A DNA stretch of 64,000 nt from an uncultured Polaribacter sp. Lineage in GTDB: Bacteria; Bacteroidota; Bacteroidia; Flavobacteriales; Flavobacteriaceae. Position numbers and translations under genes: made by a program. The stretch is taken from the NCBI RefSeq assembly GCF_947497125.1, contig NZ_CANMFI010000007.1, forward strand, positions 115,623-179,622. Direction: 5' to 3'. Positions 47,843 through 57,980 of this stretch are shown here, one piece after another. Every line of letters starts with the position of its first letter. Position 1 is the first letter of the stretch. The notes below the pieces were generated by a model. The model was not told where the DNA came from, did not search any database, and saw only the letters and a list, made by a program, of their open reading frames with translations.

Positions 47843-48958
47843 TTATTTTTTAAACACGCGCCCTTTCCATGAATACTTAAAAAACAGCGAATTAAATACA
47901 ACCAAAGTACTAAAAAATGGATAAACAATACTTGCTATTACATACCATTTAAAAAAAGAGTTTTTAACATTAAAAAAACGACTAGCTGTTAAAAATAAGA
48001 AAAAATCTACTCCTACTTTAAACGCCAAAAGATAAACAGCTAGGTTAAAATATTTAGTAGCCAAACAAAGAATTATAAAGAGGTTTGCAGCAAATACAAG
48101 CAAGCCAATTGTTTTTACTTTAAAAGAATTAAAGTTGCTTGTTTTTGCCGCCCAACGAGTTCTTTGATGTAGTAATTTTAGCCAACTGTTTACCGGAAAA
48201 GTAGTTACAATTGCCGATTTAGATTTTAGATACAATACCTTTTTCTTATTGTCTTTTATAAATTTTTCGAACAGAAAAATGTCATCACCACTAGCAATAT
48301 CTTCATTGCCTTTAAACCCTTCTAATTTTAAAAAAGTATTTTTTTTGTAGGCAAGGTTTGCGCCATTGCATAAAAAGGGAAAATCAAGACCAAAACCACC
48401 AATTGTTGTAGCCTGCATGCTTAAAAAATCTAACAGTTGAAATTGTTCTAAAAAACTGTTTTTTGCAGAATAATTAACAGGTGCAACTACCATATTTGGG
48501 TTCTTTTTTTGAATGAAAGCATCAAAAGAAGAAAGCCATTTTTTAGATAAAATACAATCTGCATCAGTGGTTATTATCCATTGGTTTTTAGCCTCTGTTA
48601 TGGCCGTAGTAATAGCATCTTTTTTAGGAGAGTTCGTGGTTCTATTATTTTTAAGGACAGTAATATTGGTATCTAAATTATTAAAAATTGCTGCTTCAAC
48701 AACTTTTAGTGAAGTATCTATAGAGGCGTCATCAACAAAGATAAATTCTACCAATTTTTTTGTGTAATCTATGTTAGAAATAGAATTTAATAAAGCAGGT
48801 AAGTTCTTAGCTTCATTTCTAAAAGGAATTATCACAGAAAAAGAATTCTGGTGTTGTTTTACAGTATCGTTATTGTTTTTAACTTTTAAAACACCTATTG
48901 CAAGGCTAATAATTAAAACTGTATATAAGAAAAATAGAACGTAGCCAGCTATTATCAT
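47843..48958 (-). CDS. Glycosyltransferase family 2 membrane protein
   Basis: 371 residues. An N-terminal helix (3-23) is followed by a GT-A fold: SVIIPFRNEAKNLPALLNSI near 42-61, VDDASID near 75-81, the nucleotide-sugar motif TTDADC near 134 and QRTRW near 265, then three C-terminal helices. The layout is that of processive or lipid-linked inverting GT2 enzymes such as those making polysaccharides or glycolipids; the sugar is unknown. It overlaps the flippase-like gene upstream by 4 bases (ATGA), so the two are translated together and probably act on the same lipid-linked glycan. Confidence 0.9.
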   Translation of the reverse strand: MIIAGYVLFFLYTVLIISLAIGVLKVKNNNDTVKQHQNSFSVIIPFRNEAKNLPALLNSISNIDYTKKLVEFIFVDDASIDTSLKVVEAAIFNNLDTNITVLKNNRTTNSPKKDAITTAITEAKNQWIITTDADCILSKKWLSSFDAFIQKKNPNMVVAPVNYSAKNSFLEQFQLLDFLSMQATTIGGFGLDFPFLCNGANLAYKKNTFLKLEGFKGNEDIASGDDIFLFEKFIKDNKKKVLYLKSKSAIVTTFPVNSWLKLLHQRTRWAAKTSNFNSFKVKTIGLLVFAANLFIILCLATKYFNLAVYLLAFKVGVDFFLFLTASRFFNVKNSFFKWYVIASIVYPFFSTLVVFNSLFFKYSWKGRVFKK

Positions 48959-49914
48959 TCCTTAAAATTGGTTTTAAATTGAAGCACAAAATAACTACCT
49001 ATAATAGCAGGTATAACAAAATTAAAAAGCCACATAAGTGTTGTTATTGTAAGTACAGTATTAGCGTTTAAAGATAGAAAAGAAAATATCCAAATAGCAA
49101 CAGTCCCTTTTAAAACAACATCAAAAATAGACAACATTGGTATAATAGAAGCAATTAAATATATGCTAACAATAGCAATTATTGCCATGTAGTAAGAAAT
49201 ATCTACTTTAAATATAAGGAGCAAAAAATAAAACTGATTCACAAAAATAAAAAATCGAATACAAGAGAGCATCGCAATTTTTAAATGCAATTTAATAGAT
49301 ATTTTACTTAAGAAATGTGTTGTTTTTTGGAGGTACTTAATGCGGTAGCTGTATTTTTTTATAACCACAAAAAAAAGGACACCTACTATAACAAGAAATA
49401 CAATGATTTTAAAAATAGCATAAGAATAAATGTGGATAGATTGTTCTTTACTAAATAAAATAAAGCCTATGCAACCAAAAAATAATGTTGTTAAAAGTTG
49501 GTAAAAGTTACCCACAAAATTAAGGCCAACCACTTGTTTTCTATACTGTTTTTTATAATAAAGTGCTTTTGCGCCATATTCTCCTATTCTATTAGGTGTT
49601 ATTAAAGAGGCTGTTAAGGAAGCTAAACTTTGTTTTGTAGCTGCTAAAAATGATATTTTTTTAATAGGAAAAACAAGGTTTTGCCATTTTAAAATTTCGA
49701 AATAATGGTTTAAAATTGAAAATAAAAGAAGAATTACAATGTTTTTTGCCTTAAAATTATCGTTTTTAATCAAATTATGGTAAAATTCTGAAAACGAAAA
49801 CGCACTGTTAGAAGTAAGTTTTAGCCATATAAAATACCCGCAGCCAATAACTATAAAAAGTTTGATGCCTAGCGCTAAGAATTGCTTAATTTTGTAAGAA
49901 TGAGAATTGTACAT
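48955..49914 (-). CDS. Lysylphosphatidylglycerol synthase/UPF0104-type membrane protein
   Basis: 319 residues from the ATG at 49914 (a TTG at 49923 would add three). About eight membrane segments (near 15-35, 50-70, 115-140, 148-168, 205-225, 230-250, 262-282 and 292-312), with SLTASLITPNRIGEYGAKAL near 90-109, as in the UPF0104 / lysyl-PG synthase transmembrane family (flippase-like). It has no C-terminal catalytic domain. Translational overlap with the GT2 gene suggests joint work in glycolipid or polysaccharide assembly. Confidence 0.82.
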   Translation of the reverse strand: MYNSHSYKIKQFLALGIKLFIVIGCGYFIWLKLTSNSAFSFSEFYHNLIKNDNFKAKNIVILLLFSILNHYFEILKWQNLVFPIKKISFLAATKQSLASLTASLITPNRIGEYGAKALYYKKQYRKQVVGLNFVGNFYQLLTTLFFGCIGFILFSKEQSIHIYSYAIFKIIVFLVIVGVLFFVVIKKYSYRIKYLQKTTHFLSKISIKLHLKIAMLSCIRFFIFVNQFYFLLLIFKVDISYYMAIIAIVSIYLIASIIPMLSIFDVVLKGTVAIWIFSFLSLNANTVLTITTLMWLFNFVIPAIIGSYFVLQFKTNFKE

Positions 49915-49916
49915 TA

Positions 49917-49950
49917 TTTGCAAAGTAATAAATAATCGTCAGTAAATTTG
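49917..49950 (+). promoter_or_regulatory. Predicted promoter of the ruvC operon
   Basis: TTTG (49917-49920), 22 bases, TAAATTTG (49943-49950), 30 bases before the TTG start. It overlaps the start of the divergent flippase-like gene. Confidence 0.55.
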
Positions 49951-49980
49951 ACGATATCTTTAAAAAAAGAGTAGACTATT

Positions 49981-50532
49981 TTGGCCATCGAAAAAATTAT
50001 TTTAGGCATAGACCCAGGAACCACTATTATGGGTTTCGGATTGATAAAAGTTGTTGGTAAAAAGATGGAATTTATTCAAATGAATGAATTAATGCTTAAA
50101 AAGTATGATGACCATTACCTGAAATTAAAACTTATTTTTGAGCGAACAATTGAGTTAATTGACACCTATAATCCAGATGAAATTGCAATTGAGGCTCCTT
50201 TTTTTGGTAAAAATGTACAATCGATGTTAAAGTTGGGTAGAGCACAAGGGGTTGCTATGGCCGCAGGTTTATCTAGAGAAATACCTATTACAGAATATTT
50301 GCCAAAGAAAATAAAAATGGCAGTAACAGGAAGTGGTAGTGCTAGTAAAGAGCAGGTTGCGTTGATGTTAAAGTCGCTTTTAAACTTAAAAACCTTACCT
50401 AAAAATTTAGATGCTACCGATGGTTTGGCAGCAGCAGTTTGCCACTTTTATAATTCTGGTAAAGTAATAGGAGGAAAAAATTATACAGGTTGGGCTAGTT
50501 TTGTAAAACAGAATCCGAAGAAGGTAAAATAA
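49981..50532 (+). CDS. ruvC: Crossover junction endodeoxyribonuclease RuvC
   Basis: Resolves Holliday junctions by paired cuts, with RuvAB. 183 residues. [17 protein letters not shown] holds the first catalytic aspartate; [20 protein letters not shown] near 67-86 holds the second acidic residue; and [14 protein letters not shown] near 141-154 holds the last two. The start codon is TTG; the GIDPGTT motif only nine residues in excludes a later start. Next comes hemW after 5 bases. Confidence 0.95.
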   Translation: MAIEKIILGIDPGTTIMGFGLIKVVGKKMEFIQMNELMLKKYDDHYLKLKLIFERTIELIDTYNPDEIAIEAPFFGKNVQSMLKLGRAQGVAMAAGLSREIPITEYLPKKIKMAVTGSGSASKEQVALMLKSLLNLKTLPKNLDATDGLAAAVCHFYNSGKVIGGKNYTGWASFVKQNPKKVK

Positions 50533-50537
50533 TTTTT

Positions 50538-51665
50538 ATGGCAGGTATTTACATTCACATTCCTTTCTGTAAACAAGCATGTTTTTATTGCGATTTTCAT
50601 TTTTCTACTTCTTTAAAAAAGAAAGAACAGATGATTTTTGCACTTATAAAAGAGTTAGAAATTAGAAAGAATGAGTTTAAAACCAAAGAAGTAGCAACTA
50701 TTTATTTTGGCGGCGGTACTCCATCGATATTAACAGTTACAGAAATTAAAAGATTAATAGCTGCTGTTTATGATAATTATAAAGTAGTTGCCAACCCAGA
50801 AATTACGTTAGAGGCAAATCCGGATGATTTATCCGAAGAAATAATTGTTGCTTTTTCAAAGTCGCCAATTAATAGATTAAGTATAGGTGTACAGTCTTTT
50901 TTTGAAAAAGATTTAAAGTTAATGAATAGGGCTCATAATGCTACCGAGGCAAAAAATTGCCTGTCCTTGGCGAGTCGTTATTTTAAAAATATATCTATAG
51001 ATTTAATATACGGTATACCCGATTGTAGCCATCAAGAATGGTTGATAAATATACAAACAGCTTTAAGTTTTGGTGTGCAACATATTTCGAGCTATGCACT
51101 AACGGTAGAGCCAAAAACTGCTTTGGCAAGTTTTATTAAAAAAGGCATTATTAAAAATGTTGATGATGAGAAATCTGAAGAACAGTTTCATATTTTGTTA
51201 GACACTTTAGAAGCTGAGGGTTTTATTCATTACGAGCTTTCTAACTTCGGAAAAGAAGGTTTTTTTAGTAAAAATAATTCTTCTTATTGGCTGGGTAAGC
51301 CTTATCTTGGTATTGGGCCTTCTGCCCATTCATTTAATGGTTTAGAACGTAGTTGGAATGTAAAAAGCAATGCCAAATACATCGCTGAAATAGCTGCTAA
51401 TAATTTGCCGTCTGTTAAAGAAGTTCTTACAAAAACAGATTGTTATAATGAATATATTATGACAGGCTTAAGAACTATTTGGGGAGTTTCATTAGAAAAG
51501 GTTGAACAAGATTTTGGGTTTCGATATCGAGAGTATTTAGAAAAAGAAGCTCAAAAATATATAGCCCAAGAATTATTGTATATTGAAAACGGAATTTTAA
51601 AAGCAACCCAAAAAGGTAAATTTTTATCAGACGGTATTGCTTCAAATTTATTTATTTTAAACTAA
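50538..51665 (+). CDS. hemW: Radical SAM heme chaperone HemW
   Basis: 375 residues. The radical SAM cluster motif CKQACFYCDFH (CxxxCxxC, near 10-17) is in the HemW-type start YIHIPFCKQACFYCDFHFST, and the fourth cysteine of true HemN is absent. The conserved YFGGGTPS is near 56-63, RLSIGVQSF near 114 and GIGPSAHSF near 254-262. HemW delivers heme to respiratory enzymes; it is often misnamed coproporphyrinogen oxidase. The gene lies between ruvC and a cyclase-family gene in one operon. Confidence 0.95.
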   Translation: MAGIYIHIPFCKQACFYCDFHFSTSLKKKEQMIFALIKELEIRKNEFKTKEVATIYFGGGTPSILTVTEIKRLIAAVYDNYKVVANPEITLEANPDDLSEEIIVAFSKSPINRLSIGVQSFFEKDLKLMNRAHNATEAKNCLSLASRYFKNISIDLIYGIPDCSHQEWLINIQTALSFGVQHISSYALTVEPKTALASFIKKGIIKNVDDEKSEEQFHILLDTLEAEGFIHYELSNFGKEGFFSKNNSSYWLGKPYLGIGPSAHSFNGLERSWNVKSNAKYIAEIAANNLPSVKEVLTKTDCYNEYIMTGLRTIWGVSLEKVEQDFGFRYREYLEKEAQKYIAQELLYIENGILKATQKGKFLSDGIASNLFILN

Positions 51666-51681
51666 AAAGTGTTTTTATAAT

Positions 51682-52431
51682 ATGAAAGCTGTTATTGAAT
51701 ATAACTCAAGAAAAATAGAAGTAAATATTTCGAAACCTATTGATATTTCTATTCCTATAGATCCTAAAAAAAACAATATAAACGCTTGGTATATTGATGC
51801 GCCAAAAATTTCGGCAGAAACACAAGAAGGTTATGAAATTAGTGTTGCAAATGGCGCTGTTGTAAATTTTAACAGTATTCATTTTAATCCACATTCTCAT
51901 ATTACTCACACAGAATGTGTGGGGCATATTACTAAAGAAGTACATTCTGTAAACAAGCATTTAAAGTATTTTATTTTTTTGGCAGAAGTAGTAACTGTTG
52001 TGCCAGAAAGTGATGGAGAAGATTTTTTTATATCAGAAAAACAATTAAAAACAGCACTGGGCAATAAAAAAAGAGATGCAATTGTAATTAGAACTTTGCC
52101 AAATCTAGAAGATAAAAAATCGATTGATTATTCAAATACAAATCCGCCTTATTTGTTAGAGTCTGCAGCAGTTTATTTAAGAGAAAAAGGAATTAAACAC
52201 TTGTTAATAGATGTGCCTTCTGTAGATAAAGAAAAAGATGGCGGTAAATTATTAGCACACAATGCTTTTTGGAACACCGCTGGCAAAATAAGACTAAACG
52301 CTACTATTACAGAGTTTATTTATGTGCCAAATACGGTAAAAGATGGTGAGTATTTGTTAAATTTAATGATTGCACCTTTCGAGAATGATGCAACGCCAAG
52401 TAAGCCAGTGTTGTATGAAATTATAAAATAA
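51682..52431 (+). CDS. Cyclase family protein (kynurenine-formamidase-like)
   Basis: 249 residues of the cyclase/hydrolase family, metal-dependent amide or ester hydrolases such as kynurenine formamidase. The metal-binding segment reads HFNPHSHITHTECVGHI near 71-87, with histidines and a glutamate in place of the classic HxGTHxDxPxH. IRTLPN and LLIDVPSVDKEKDGGKLLAH near 172-191 are further family features. No kynurenine-pathway gene is near, so the substrate is open. An alpha/beta hydrolase starts one base after its stop. Confidence 0.85.
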   Translation: MKAVIEYNSRKIEVNISKPIDISIPIDPKKNNINAWYIDAPKISAETQEGYEISVANGAVVNFNSIHFNPHSHITHTECVGHITKEVHSVNKHLKYFIFLAEVVTVVPESDGEDFFISEKQLKTALGNKKRDAIVIRTLPNLEDKKSIDYSNTNPPYLLESAAVYLREKGIKHLLIDVPSVDKEKDGGKLLAHNAFWNTAGKIRLNATITEFIYVPNTVKDGEYLLNLMIAPFENDATPSKPVLYEIIK

Positions 52432-52432
52432 A

Positions 52433-53377
52433 TTGGTTTTAAAAAAAATAAATTTTAAACGAATTTTTTACCCATTAGTATTGCTGATTTTTTTCGGTAT
52501 TTACTTAGGTTCTTATGCTGATATTACTCTAGAAGAGTTAAAAAAAGACTATGCGGATAAGAACTCTAAATTTATAGAAATTAATGGTGTGCAAGTTCAT
52601 TACAAAGACCAAGGGGTTGGTTTTCCAATAGTTTTGCTACATGGTACTGCAGCATCTCTTCATACTTGGAATGATTGGACAAACGATCTGTTGCAAAAAT
52701 ATAGAGTTATTAGGTTAGATTTACCTGCATTCGGACTAACAGGACCTCATAAAACAGACAACTATTCTATTGCTGCGTATACTTCTTTTTTACATCAATT
52801 TATGACAAAAATAGAAGTGACTAAATTTTATTTAGCAGGAAATTCATTAGGAGGTAATATCGCTTGGAATTATGCTGCTAAATACCCAAATGAAGTAGAA
52901 AAATTAGTATTGATTGACGCAAGTGGTTTGTCAACAAATAAACCACAACCCTTTATTTTTAAGATAGCAAAAACACCTGTGTTAAATGCTACTTTTTTAT
53001 TTTTTACTCCAAAATTTTTAATTCAGAAAAATTTAGAACAAGTTTATTTTAACGATCATAAAATTACAGACACCCTAGTAACTCGTTATCACAAACTAGC
53101 GTTAAGAACAGGTAATAGAAAGGCATTTATAGACAGAGCTAATTTAAGTTTTAAGCCAAAAGATTCTAGCAATATAGGAATTCTTAGAGGTATTAAAACA
53201 CCTACATTGTTAATTTGGGGAGAAAATGATGTTTGGATTCCGAAAGAAAATGGTAAAAAAATGGCGCATTATTTACCAAATTCAACTCTAGTTATACTTA
53301 AAAATACAGGGCATGTTCCTATGGAAGAAAAACCAATAGAAAGTTTGCAAGCACTTTATAGGTTTCTAGAGAATTAG
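52433..53377 (+). CDS. Alpha/beta hydrolase, membrane-anchored
   Basis: 314 residues. A basic start and one hydrophobic helix (YPLVLLIFFGIYLGSY, 13-28) anchor it to the inner membrane with the enzyme outside. The oxyanion motif is VLLHGTAASLHTWN near 68-81; the nucleophile elbow AGNSLGGN (near 140-147) carries the serine, the aspartate is in WGENDVWIP near 263 and the histidine in NTGHVPMEEKP near 291. The substrate is unknown. The TTG start follows the previous stop by one base, so it is translationally coupled. Confidence 0.88.
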   Translation: MVLKKINFKRIFYPLVLLIFFGIYLGSYADITLEELKKDYADKNSKFIEINGVQVHYKDQGVGFPIVLLHGTAASLHTWNDWTNDLLQKYRVIRLDLPAFGLTGPHKTDNYSIAAYTSFLHQFMTKIEVTKFYLAGNSLGGNIAWNYAAKYPNEVEKLVLIDASGLSTNKPQPFIFKIAKTPVLNATFLFFTPKFLIQKNLEQVYFNDHKITDTLVTRYHKLALRTGNRKAFIDRANLSFKPKDSSNIGILRGIKTPTLLIWGENDVWIPKENGKKMAHYLPNSTLVILKNTGHVPMEEKPIESLQALYRFLEN

Positions 53378-53383
53378 TGTTTT

Positions 53384-54364
53384 TTAAAACCACTTTTTTC
53401 TTTTAAAATACCAAACAGATAAAACACTTATAACAGCCATTACTATCAGTAAAATAAAATAGCCATATTTACTTTTTAATTCGGGAATATTTTCAAAATT
53501 CATACCATAAATACCTGCTAAAAAAGTAAGAGGAATAAAAATAACAGACAAGATAGTTAGTGTTTTCATTACCTCATTTAATCGATGACCTTGAATACTA
53601 AAAATTAAATTTATTTTACTTTCTAACTCCTGAAGCTCGAAATCAATATTTGTAATAAGGTTATTAGTTTGTTCTTTTAACTCACTAAAATACATAGAGT
53701 TAAAGTCTTTAATTTTTATTTTTTCTAACTTAATAACAGTATCTCTTAAGCTAATAGTAGCTTTTTTAAAGTTAAACAATTCTTGTTTTCTTTTTTCTAC
53801 TAAAGAGGTAAATTCTGGTGTAGGTTTTATACTGGTTGCATTAAGTTTATCTGCACTTAATGCGGCATTATTTAAGTAAGTTTCTTGGTAATTGTCTATG
53901 ATAGACTCTAACAATAAAAACAACAAATAATCTGCTTTTTTCTTTCTAACAATACCTTTATTTGTTTCTAATCGTTCTCGTATCCAATTAAAATAATCGC
54001 CTTTTTTTTCTTGAATAGACCATAAAAAATCGGTAGAAACTACAAAAACCATTTGTTCAGACTCTAACTGGTTGTTTTCTGTAATTAACACTCTAGTAGT
54101 TACAAAAAGAAGGTTGTCTAGTAAAATTACTTTGTTTGGATGCTCTTCATCTGCTAAAAGTTTAATAAGAAAATCATCTAATTTATTTTGATGAATAATT
54201 TCTCTGTAAGCAGTTTGAAACTGAATTCCGTATGTATTTAGCCATTTTATATCTGTAGCTTTTTCAGAAAAAATAATTTCAGAAATAGCAGAATATTTCT
54301 TTTTTTCGAAATTCTTGGCAGAATAACTTATTATTGAGGAGTTGTCTAAAAAATCGGTTTCCAT
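53384..54364 (-). CDS. corA: CorA family magnesium transporter
   Basis: Pentameric divalent cation channel of the inner membrane. 326 residues: a large cytoplasmic N-terminal domain with a long helix (about 180-258) and two C-terminal transmembrane helices, with the selectivity motif YGMNFEN (near 288-294) between them and a basic tail YFKRKKWF. Loss of the GMN motif would abolish transport; here it is intact. It is divergent from the MmcQ gene, with 78 bases between them. Confidence 0.93.
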   Translation of the reverse strand: METDFLDNSSIISYSAKNFEKKKYSAISEIIFSEKATDIKWLNTYGIQFQTAYREIIHQNKLDDFLIKLLADEEHPNKVILLDNLLFVTTRVLITENNQLESEQMVFVVSTDFLWSIQEKKGDYFNWIRERLETNKGIVRKKKADYLLFLLLESIIDNYQETYLNNAALSADKLNATSIKPTPEFTSLVEKRKQELFNFKKATISLRDTVIKLEKIKIKDFNSMYFSELKEQTNNLITNIDFELQELESKINLIFSIQGHRLNEVMKTLTILSVIFIPLTFLAGIYGMNFENIPELKSKYGYFILLIVMAVISVLSVWYFKRKKWF

Positions 54365-54378
54365 CTTTAAAATAATTG

Positions 54379-54386
54379 TAATTTTG
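54379..54386 (+). promoter_or_regulatory. Possible -7 box for the MmcQ gene operon
   Basis: TAATTTTG is a full match, 56 bases before the ATG; no clear -33 element. Confidence 0.35.
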
Positions 54387-54442
54387 AATTATAAAGATAG
54401 TTTTTAAAAATGGTATTTAAGGGTTCTTTAAAAAAATAATAG

Positions 54443-54811
54443 ATGCACATCGAGCAATTTAGAGATTTATGTTTGGCGAAAAAAGGAGTTACAGAACATT
54501 TTCCTTTTAATAAAACTACCCTAGTATTTAAGGTAATGGATAAAATGTTTGCCTTAACAGATTTACTTAATTGGGAGCAAGGTTTGCCAAAGGTTAACTT
54601 AAAATGCAATCCAGAAAAAGCTTTAGAACTAAGAGAACAATTTGAAGGTATTTCCCCAGGTTTTCATATGAATAAAAAACATTGGAATACTGTTATTATA
54701 AATGTTGCCGATGTTTCTGATGTTTTAGTAAAACAACTAATTAACCATTCGTATGACTTGGTTATAACTGGTTTGCCTAAAAAATCACAAAAAGAGTTAC
54801 AAAATTTATAG
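54443..54811 (+). CDS. MmcQ/YjbR family protein
   Basis: 122 residues with the CyaY-like fold features of the family: LCLAKKGVTEHFPFNKTTLV near 10-29, KVMDKMFALTDL and SPGFHMNKKHWNTVIIN near 70-86. These proteins are small and cytoplasmic; some are reported to bind DNA, but the role is unsettled. The next gene starts one base after its stop, so the two form an operon. Confidence 0.88.
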   Translation: MHIEQFRDLCLAKKGVTEHFPFNKTTLVFKVMDKMFALTDLLNWEQGLPKVNLKCNPEKALELREQFEGISPGFHMNKKHWNTVIINVADVSDVLVKQLINHSYDLVITGLPKKSQKELQNL

Positions 54812-54812
54812 C

Positions 54813-55370
54813 ATGAAAAAAAATCAGCTTCGAGAGTTATATAAGCAAAAACGGTTAAATTTAACAGCCGATGAAATTGTGTCTTTTCAAAAAAATATCT
54901 TCGATCAAATTTGTAATTTAAATATTTCGAACATTACAACGGTGCATTTTTTTCTTTCATTAACTAAGTTTAAAGAGATTGATACCCAACCAATAATAAA
55001 TTATTTTAGAGAAAATGGTAAACGGATTGTTGTCTCTAAATGCAATTTTAACAACCAAACTTTAACCCATTATTATTTAGAAAAAGAAACTGTTTTAGAG
55101 CCAAATAAATTTGGAGTACCAGAACCTGTAAATGCAGTTGAGGTTTCAGAAGAAGAATTAGATTTAATTTTTGTGCCCTTATTAATTTCTGATGATAAAA
55201 ATTACAGAGTTGGTTACGGAAAAGGTTTTTACGACCGTTTTTTGATAAAATGTAAAAAAGAAGCAAGATTTATTGGGTTAAATTTTTTCAAACCAATCGA
55301 GCATATTAATGATATAAATGAATTTGATATTCCGTTGCATCAAGTAATATATCCAAATAAAATTGAGTAG
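54813..55370 (+). CDS. 5-formyltetrahydrofolate cyclo-ligase
   Basis: ATP-dependent conversion of 5-formyl- to 5,10-methenyl-tetrahydrofolate, which rescues stored folate. 185 residues. [15 protein letters not shown] is the basic start, [20 protein letters not shown] near 126-145 is the family signature with [13 protein letters not shown], and VVSKC and FGVPEP lie in the ATP/folate region. The neighbours are the MmcQ gene and adenine deaminase, the latter starting one base after its stop. Confidence 0.93.
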   Translation: MKKNQLRELYKQKRLNLTADEIVSFQKNIFDQICNLNISNITTVHFFLSLTKFKEIDTQPIINYFRENGKRIVVSKCNFNNQTLTHYYLEKETVLEPNKFGVPEPVNAVEVSEEELDLIFVPLLISDDKNYRVGYGKGFYDRFLIKCKKEARFIGLNFFKPIEHINDINEFDIPLHQVIYPNKIE

Positions 55371-55371
55371 A

Positions 55372-56994
55372 ATGATAGTTCAAGGAAGTATAGTAGACAT
55401 ACAAAATAGACAGATTTTTAAAGGCGAAATTGAAGTTGAAAACGGAAAAATTAAAGCTGTTAGAAAATCTAATCACTCTGTAGAAAATTACATTTTACCA
55501 GGCTTTGTAGATGCGCATATTCACATAGAAAGCTCCATGTTAGTTCCGTCTGAATTCGCAAAAATTGCGGTTGTACACGGAACAGTGGCAACCGTTTCTG
55601 ATCCGCATGAAATTGCCAATGTGTTGGGTGTAAAAGGCGTTGATTTTATGATTGAAAACGGAAAAAAAGTTCCGTTAAAATTTAATTTTGGCGCGCCAAG
55701 TTGTGTGCCAGCAACATCTTTTGAAAGTGCTGGTGCAATTATCGATTCTCAAGATATTCAATTGATGATGGAAAATCCGGACATTAAATATTTGGCCGAA
55801 ATGATGAATTATCCTGGTGTTTTGTTTGATGATGAAGAGGTGTTAAAGAAAATTAAACATGCAAAAAACAATAACAAACCCATTGATGGGCATGCACCAG
55901 GTTTAAGAGGGAATGACATTACTAAATATATTGCTGCCGGAATTTCTACAGATCACGAATGTTTTACCTATAAGGAAGCATTAGAGAAATTACAGAAAGG
56001 AATGAAGGTGATTATCAGAGAAGGTTCTGCTGCAAAAAACTTTGATGCGTTGATTGATCTATTACCAGAACATTTTGAAAATATGCTATTTTGTTCTGAT
56101 GATAAACATCCAGACGATTTGTTGTTAGGGCATATCAATCAACTGTGTGAAAGAGCTGTAGCAAAAGGAATTGATGTTTTTAAAGTGTTACAAGCAGCTT
56201 GTGTAAATCCGGTTAAGCATTATAAGTTGGATGTTGGTTTGTTACAAAAAGACGATTTTGCAGATTTTATTGTTGTAGAAGATTTAGAAAAATTTAAAGT
56301 CTTAGAAACGTATATAAATGGTGAGTTAGTTGCCAAAAATGGCAATTCTTTTGTAAAATCTGTAGCTTTTGAAGTGTTGAATAATTTTAACACCGATTAT
56401 AAAACTATTTCTGATTTTAGATTTGAATCTGATGCAAAAAAGATTCGTGTTATCGAGGCTTTAGATGGCGAATTGGTTACCAATCAAATTACAGTAGATT
56501 CGTTAATTGAAAACGGAAACTTGGTTTCAAATACAGCAACTGATGTTTTAAAAATGACGGTTGTAAATCGCTATAAAAATGATGAGCCAGCAATTGCATT
56601 TATCAAGAATTTCGGAATTAAAGAAGGTGCTATTGCAAGTTCTGTTGGGCACGATTCTCATAATATTATAGCCGTTGGTGTTTCTGATGAGGCCATTTGT
56701 AAAGCAGTTAATTTAATCATCAAAAATAAAGGTGGAATATGCGCTGTAAATCAATCTGAAGAAAAAATAGTGTCGTTGCCAGTTGCCGGAATTATGTCTG
56801 ATTTATCAGCTGAAGAAATAGGCAAATCGTATGCAGCATTAGACGCAATGGCAAAACAAATGGGTAGTAAATTGCGTGCGCCATACATGAGTCTATCGTT
56901 TATGGCATTGCTGGTAATTCCGTCTTTAAAATTATCTGATAAAGGGCTGTTTGACGGAGAAAAATTTGAATTTACATCTTTAGATTTTTCATAG
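55372..56994 (+). CDS. ade: Adenine deaminase
   Basis: Hydrolyses adenine to hypoxanthine and ammonia in purine salvage; binuclear metal amidohydrolase. 540 residues from the ATG at 55372 (a TTG nine bases upstream overlaps the previous stop and is less likely). [14 protein letters not shown] (near 44-57) carries the first two histidines, DGHAPGLRG the next, [12 protein letters not shown] and [11 protein letters not shown] follow, and [13 protein letters not shown] near 421-433 is the family end signature. It is not related to adenosine deaminase. Confidence 0.94.
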   Translation: MIVQGSIVDIQNRQIFKGEIEVENGKIKAVRKSNHSVENYILPGFVDAHIHIESSMLVPSEFAKIAVVHGTVATVSDPHEIANVLGVKGVDFMIENGKKVPLKFNFGAPSCVPATSFESAGAIIDSQDIQLMMENPDIKYLAEMMNYPGVLFDDEEVLKKIKHAKNNNKPIDGHAPGLRGNDITKYIAAGISTDHECFTYKEALEKLQKGMKVIIREGSAAKNFDALIDLLPEHFENMLFCSDDKHPDDLLLGHINQLCERAVAKGIDVFKVLQAACVNPVKHYKLDVGLLQKDDFADFIVVEDLEKFKVLETYINGELVAKNGNSFVKSVAFEVLNNFNTDYKTISDFRFESDAKKIRVIEALDGELVTNQITVDSLIENGNLVSNTATDVLKMTVVNRYKNDEPAIAFIKNFGIKEGAIASSVGHDSHNIIAVGVSDEAICKAVNLIIKNKGGICAVNQSEEKIVSLPVAGIMSDLSAEEIGKSYAALDAMAKQMGSKLRAPYMSLSFMALLVIPSLKLSDKGLFDGEKFEFTSLDFS

Positions 56995-57071
56995 TATTCT
57001 TTAGTTTCAAAGTTTCAAAGTATTAAAGTTGAAAAGTTGAAAAGATGAAAATGTGAAAGGTGGAGCGGTTT

Positions 57072-57104
57072 GAGTGTTATTTCGACTTTTTAGGAGAAAT
57101 CTCA
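57072..57104. repeat. Decayed fragment of repeat family D
   Basis: GAGTGTTATTTCGACTTTTT with GGAGAAATCTCA, related to the copies at 22632-22835. Before it, 57002-57060 is a low-complexity run of TTTCAAAG and TTGAAAAG units. Confidence 0.5.
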
Positions 57105-57189
57105 TCAAGTTTTTTTAAACTGTCGATTGTGTAATTTTAACGAATATATTACAACGCTTCTTCTACAGCCATAACTTCAAATAAAATGG

Positions 57190-57197
57190 TACTTTTG
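57190..57197 (+). promoter_or_regulatory. Predicted -7 box for the PhnA-domain gene
   Basis: TACTTTTG is a full match, 23 bases before the ATG. Confidence 0.5.
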
Positions 57198-57220
57198 CCA
57201 AAATCAACCAAAAATAAAAA

Positions 57221-57817
57221 ATGAGTTTACAACAAGATTTAGAAAACAGAAGTGGCAATCAATGCGAGTTATGTACTACAACTACTAATTTATCAATTTA
57301 CGATGTAAAACCCACGATAACTGGCGGAGGTGGCGTTGACGGAAGTGTTTTAGCTTGCGAAACTTGTATCACTCAGATCGATAATCCAGAACAAACAGAT
57401 GCCAATCATTGGCGTTGTTTAAATGATGCTATGTGGAGTGAGCATAGAGGTGTAAAAGTGGTTGCTTGGCGCATGTTATCGCGTTTGCGTAAAGAAGGTT
57501 GGCCTCAAGATTTACTAGATATGATGTATTTAGAGGATGACGATTTGCGCTTTGCAAAAGAGTCTGGAGATCATTTAGACGACAGCGAAAAAATTATTCA
57601 TAGAGATGCAAATGGCGCTATTTTAGAAGCCGGAGATTCTGTAGTTTTAATAAAAGATCTAAAAGTAAAAGGTTCTAGCATGGTTGCAAAACAAGGAACT
57701 GCGGTGCGTAGAATTTCTTTAGATCATGAAAATGCAAAATATATAGAAGGTAAAGTTGGGCCTACTCAAATTGTAATTATTACAGATTATGTAAAAAAAA
57801 TGGCAGAGAAAGAGTAA
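57221..57817 (+). CDS. PhnA domain protein
   Basis: 198 residues. An N-terminal zinc-ribbon part has two cysteine pairs (NQCELCTTTT near 14-20 and LACETCITQ near 46-49), a middle helical part carries WRMLSRLRKEGWPQDLLDMM, and the C-terminal PhnA domain reads AGDSVVLIKDLKVKGSS near 137-153 and VGPTQIVIITDYVKKM. Despite the name, this family is not shown to act in phosphonate use and no phn gene is near. It is cytoplasmic and stands alone; the function is unknown. Confidence 0.88.
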   Translation: MSLQQDLENRSGNQCELCTTTTNLSIYDVKPTITGGGGVDGSVLACETCITQIDNPEQTDANHWRCLNDAMWSEHRGVKVVAWRMLSRLRKEGWPQDLLDMMYLEDDDLRFAKESGDHLDDSEKIIHRDANGAILEAGDSVVLIKDLKVKGSSMVAKQGTAVRRISLDHENAKYIEGKVGPTQIVIITDYVKKMAEKE

Positions 57818-57822
57818 TATTT

Positions 57823-57951
57823 GGGCGTTTCTTTGTTCTGAAGGCAATCAGAACCAAAGTGGCGCTTTCCGCACTCGCTTCCCGAAAAAAATCGGGAGAG
57901 CTCAAACAATTGCTGCAATCGCTAACGCACTTGTTTGCCTGCAAATAGCTA
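57823..57951 (+). repeat. Interspersed repeat family A, left copy (inverted partner at 59921-60042)
   Basis: GGGCGTTTCTTTGTTCTG..., with the core GCTTTCCGCACTCGCTTC (from 57864), a hairpin-like CCCGAAAAAAATCGGGAG and AGCTCAAACAATTGCTGCAA. The same sequence stands on the opposite strand beyond the M56/BlaI operon. Confidence 0.85.
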
Positions 57952-57980
57952 TCTTTTAATATAAGTTTTATTTAAATACA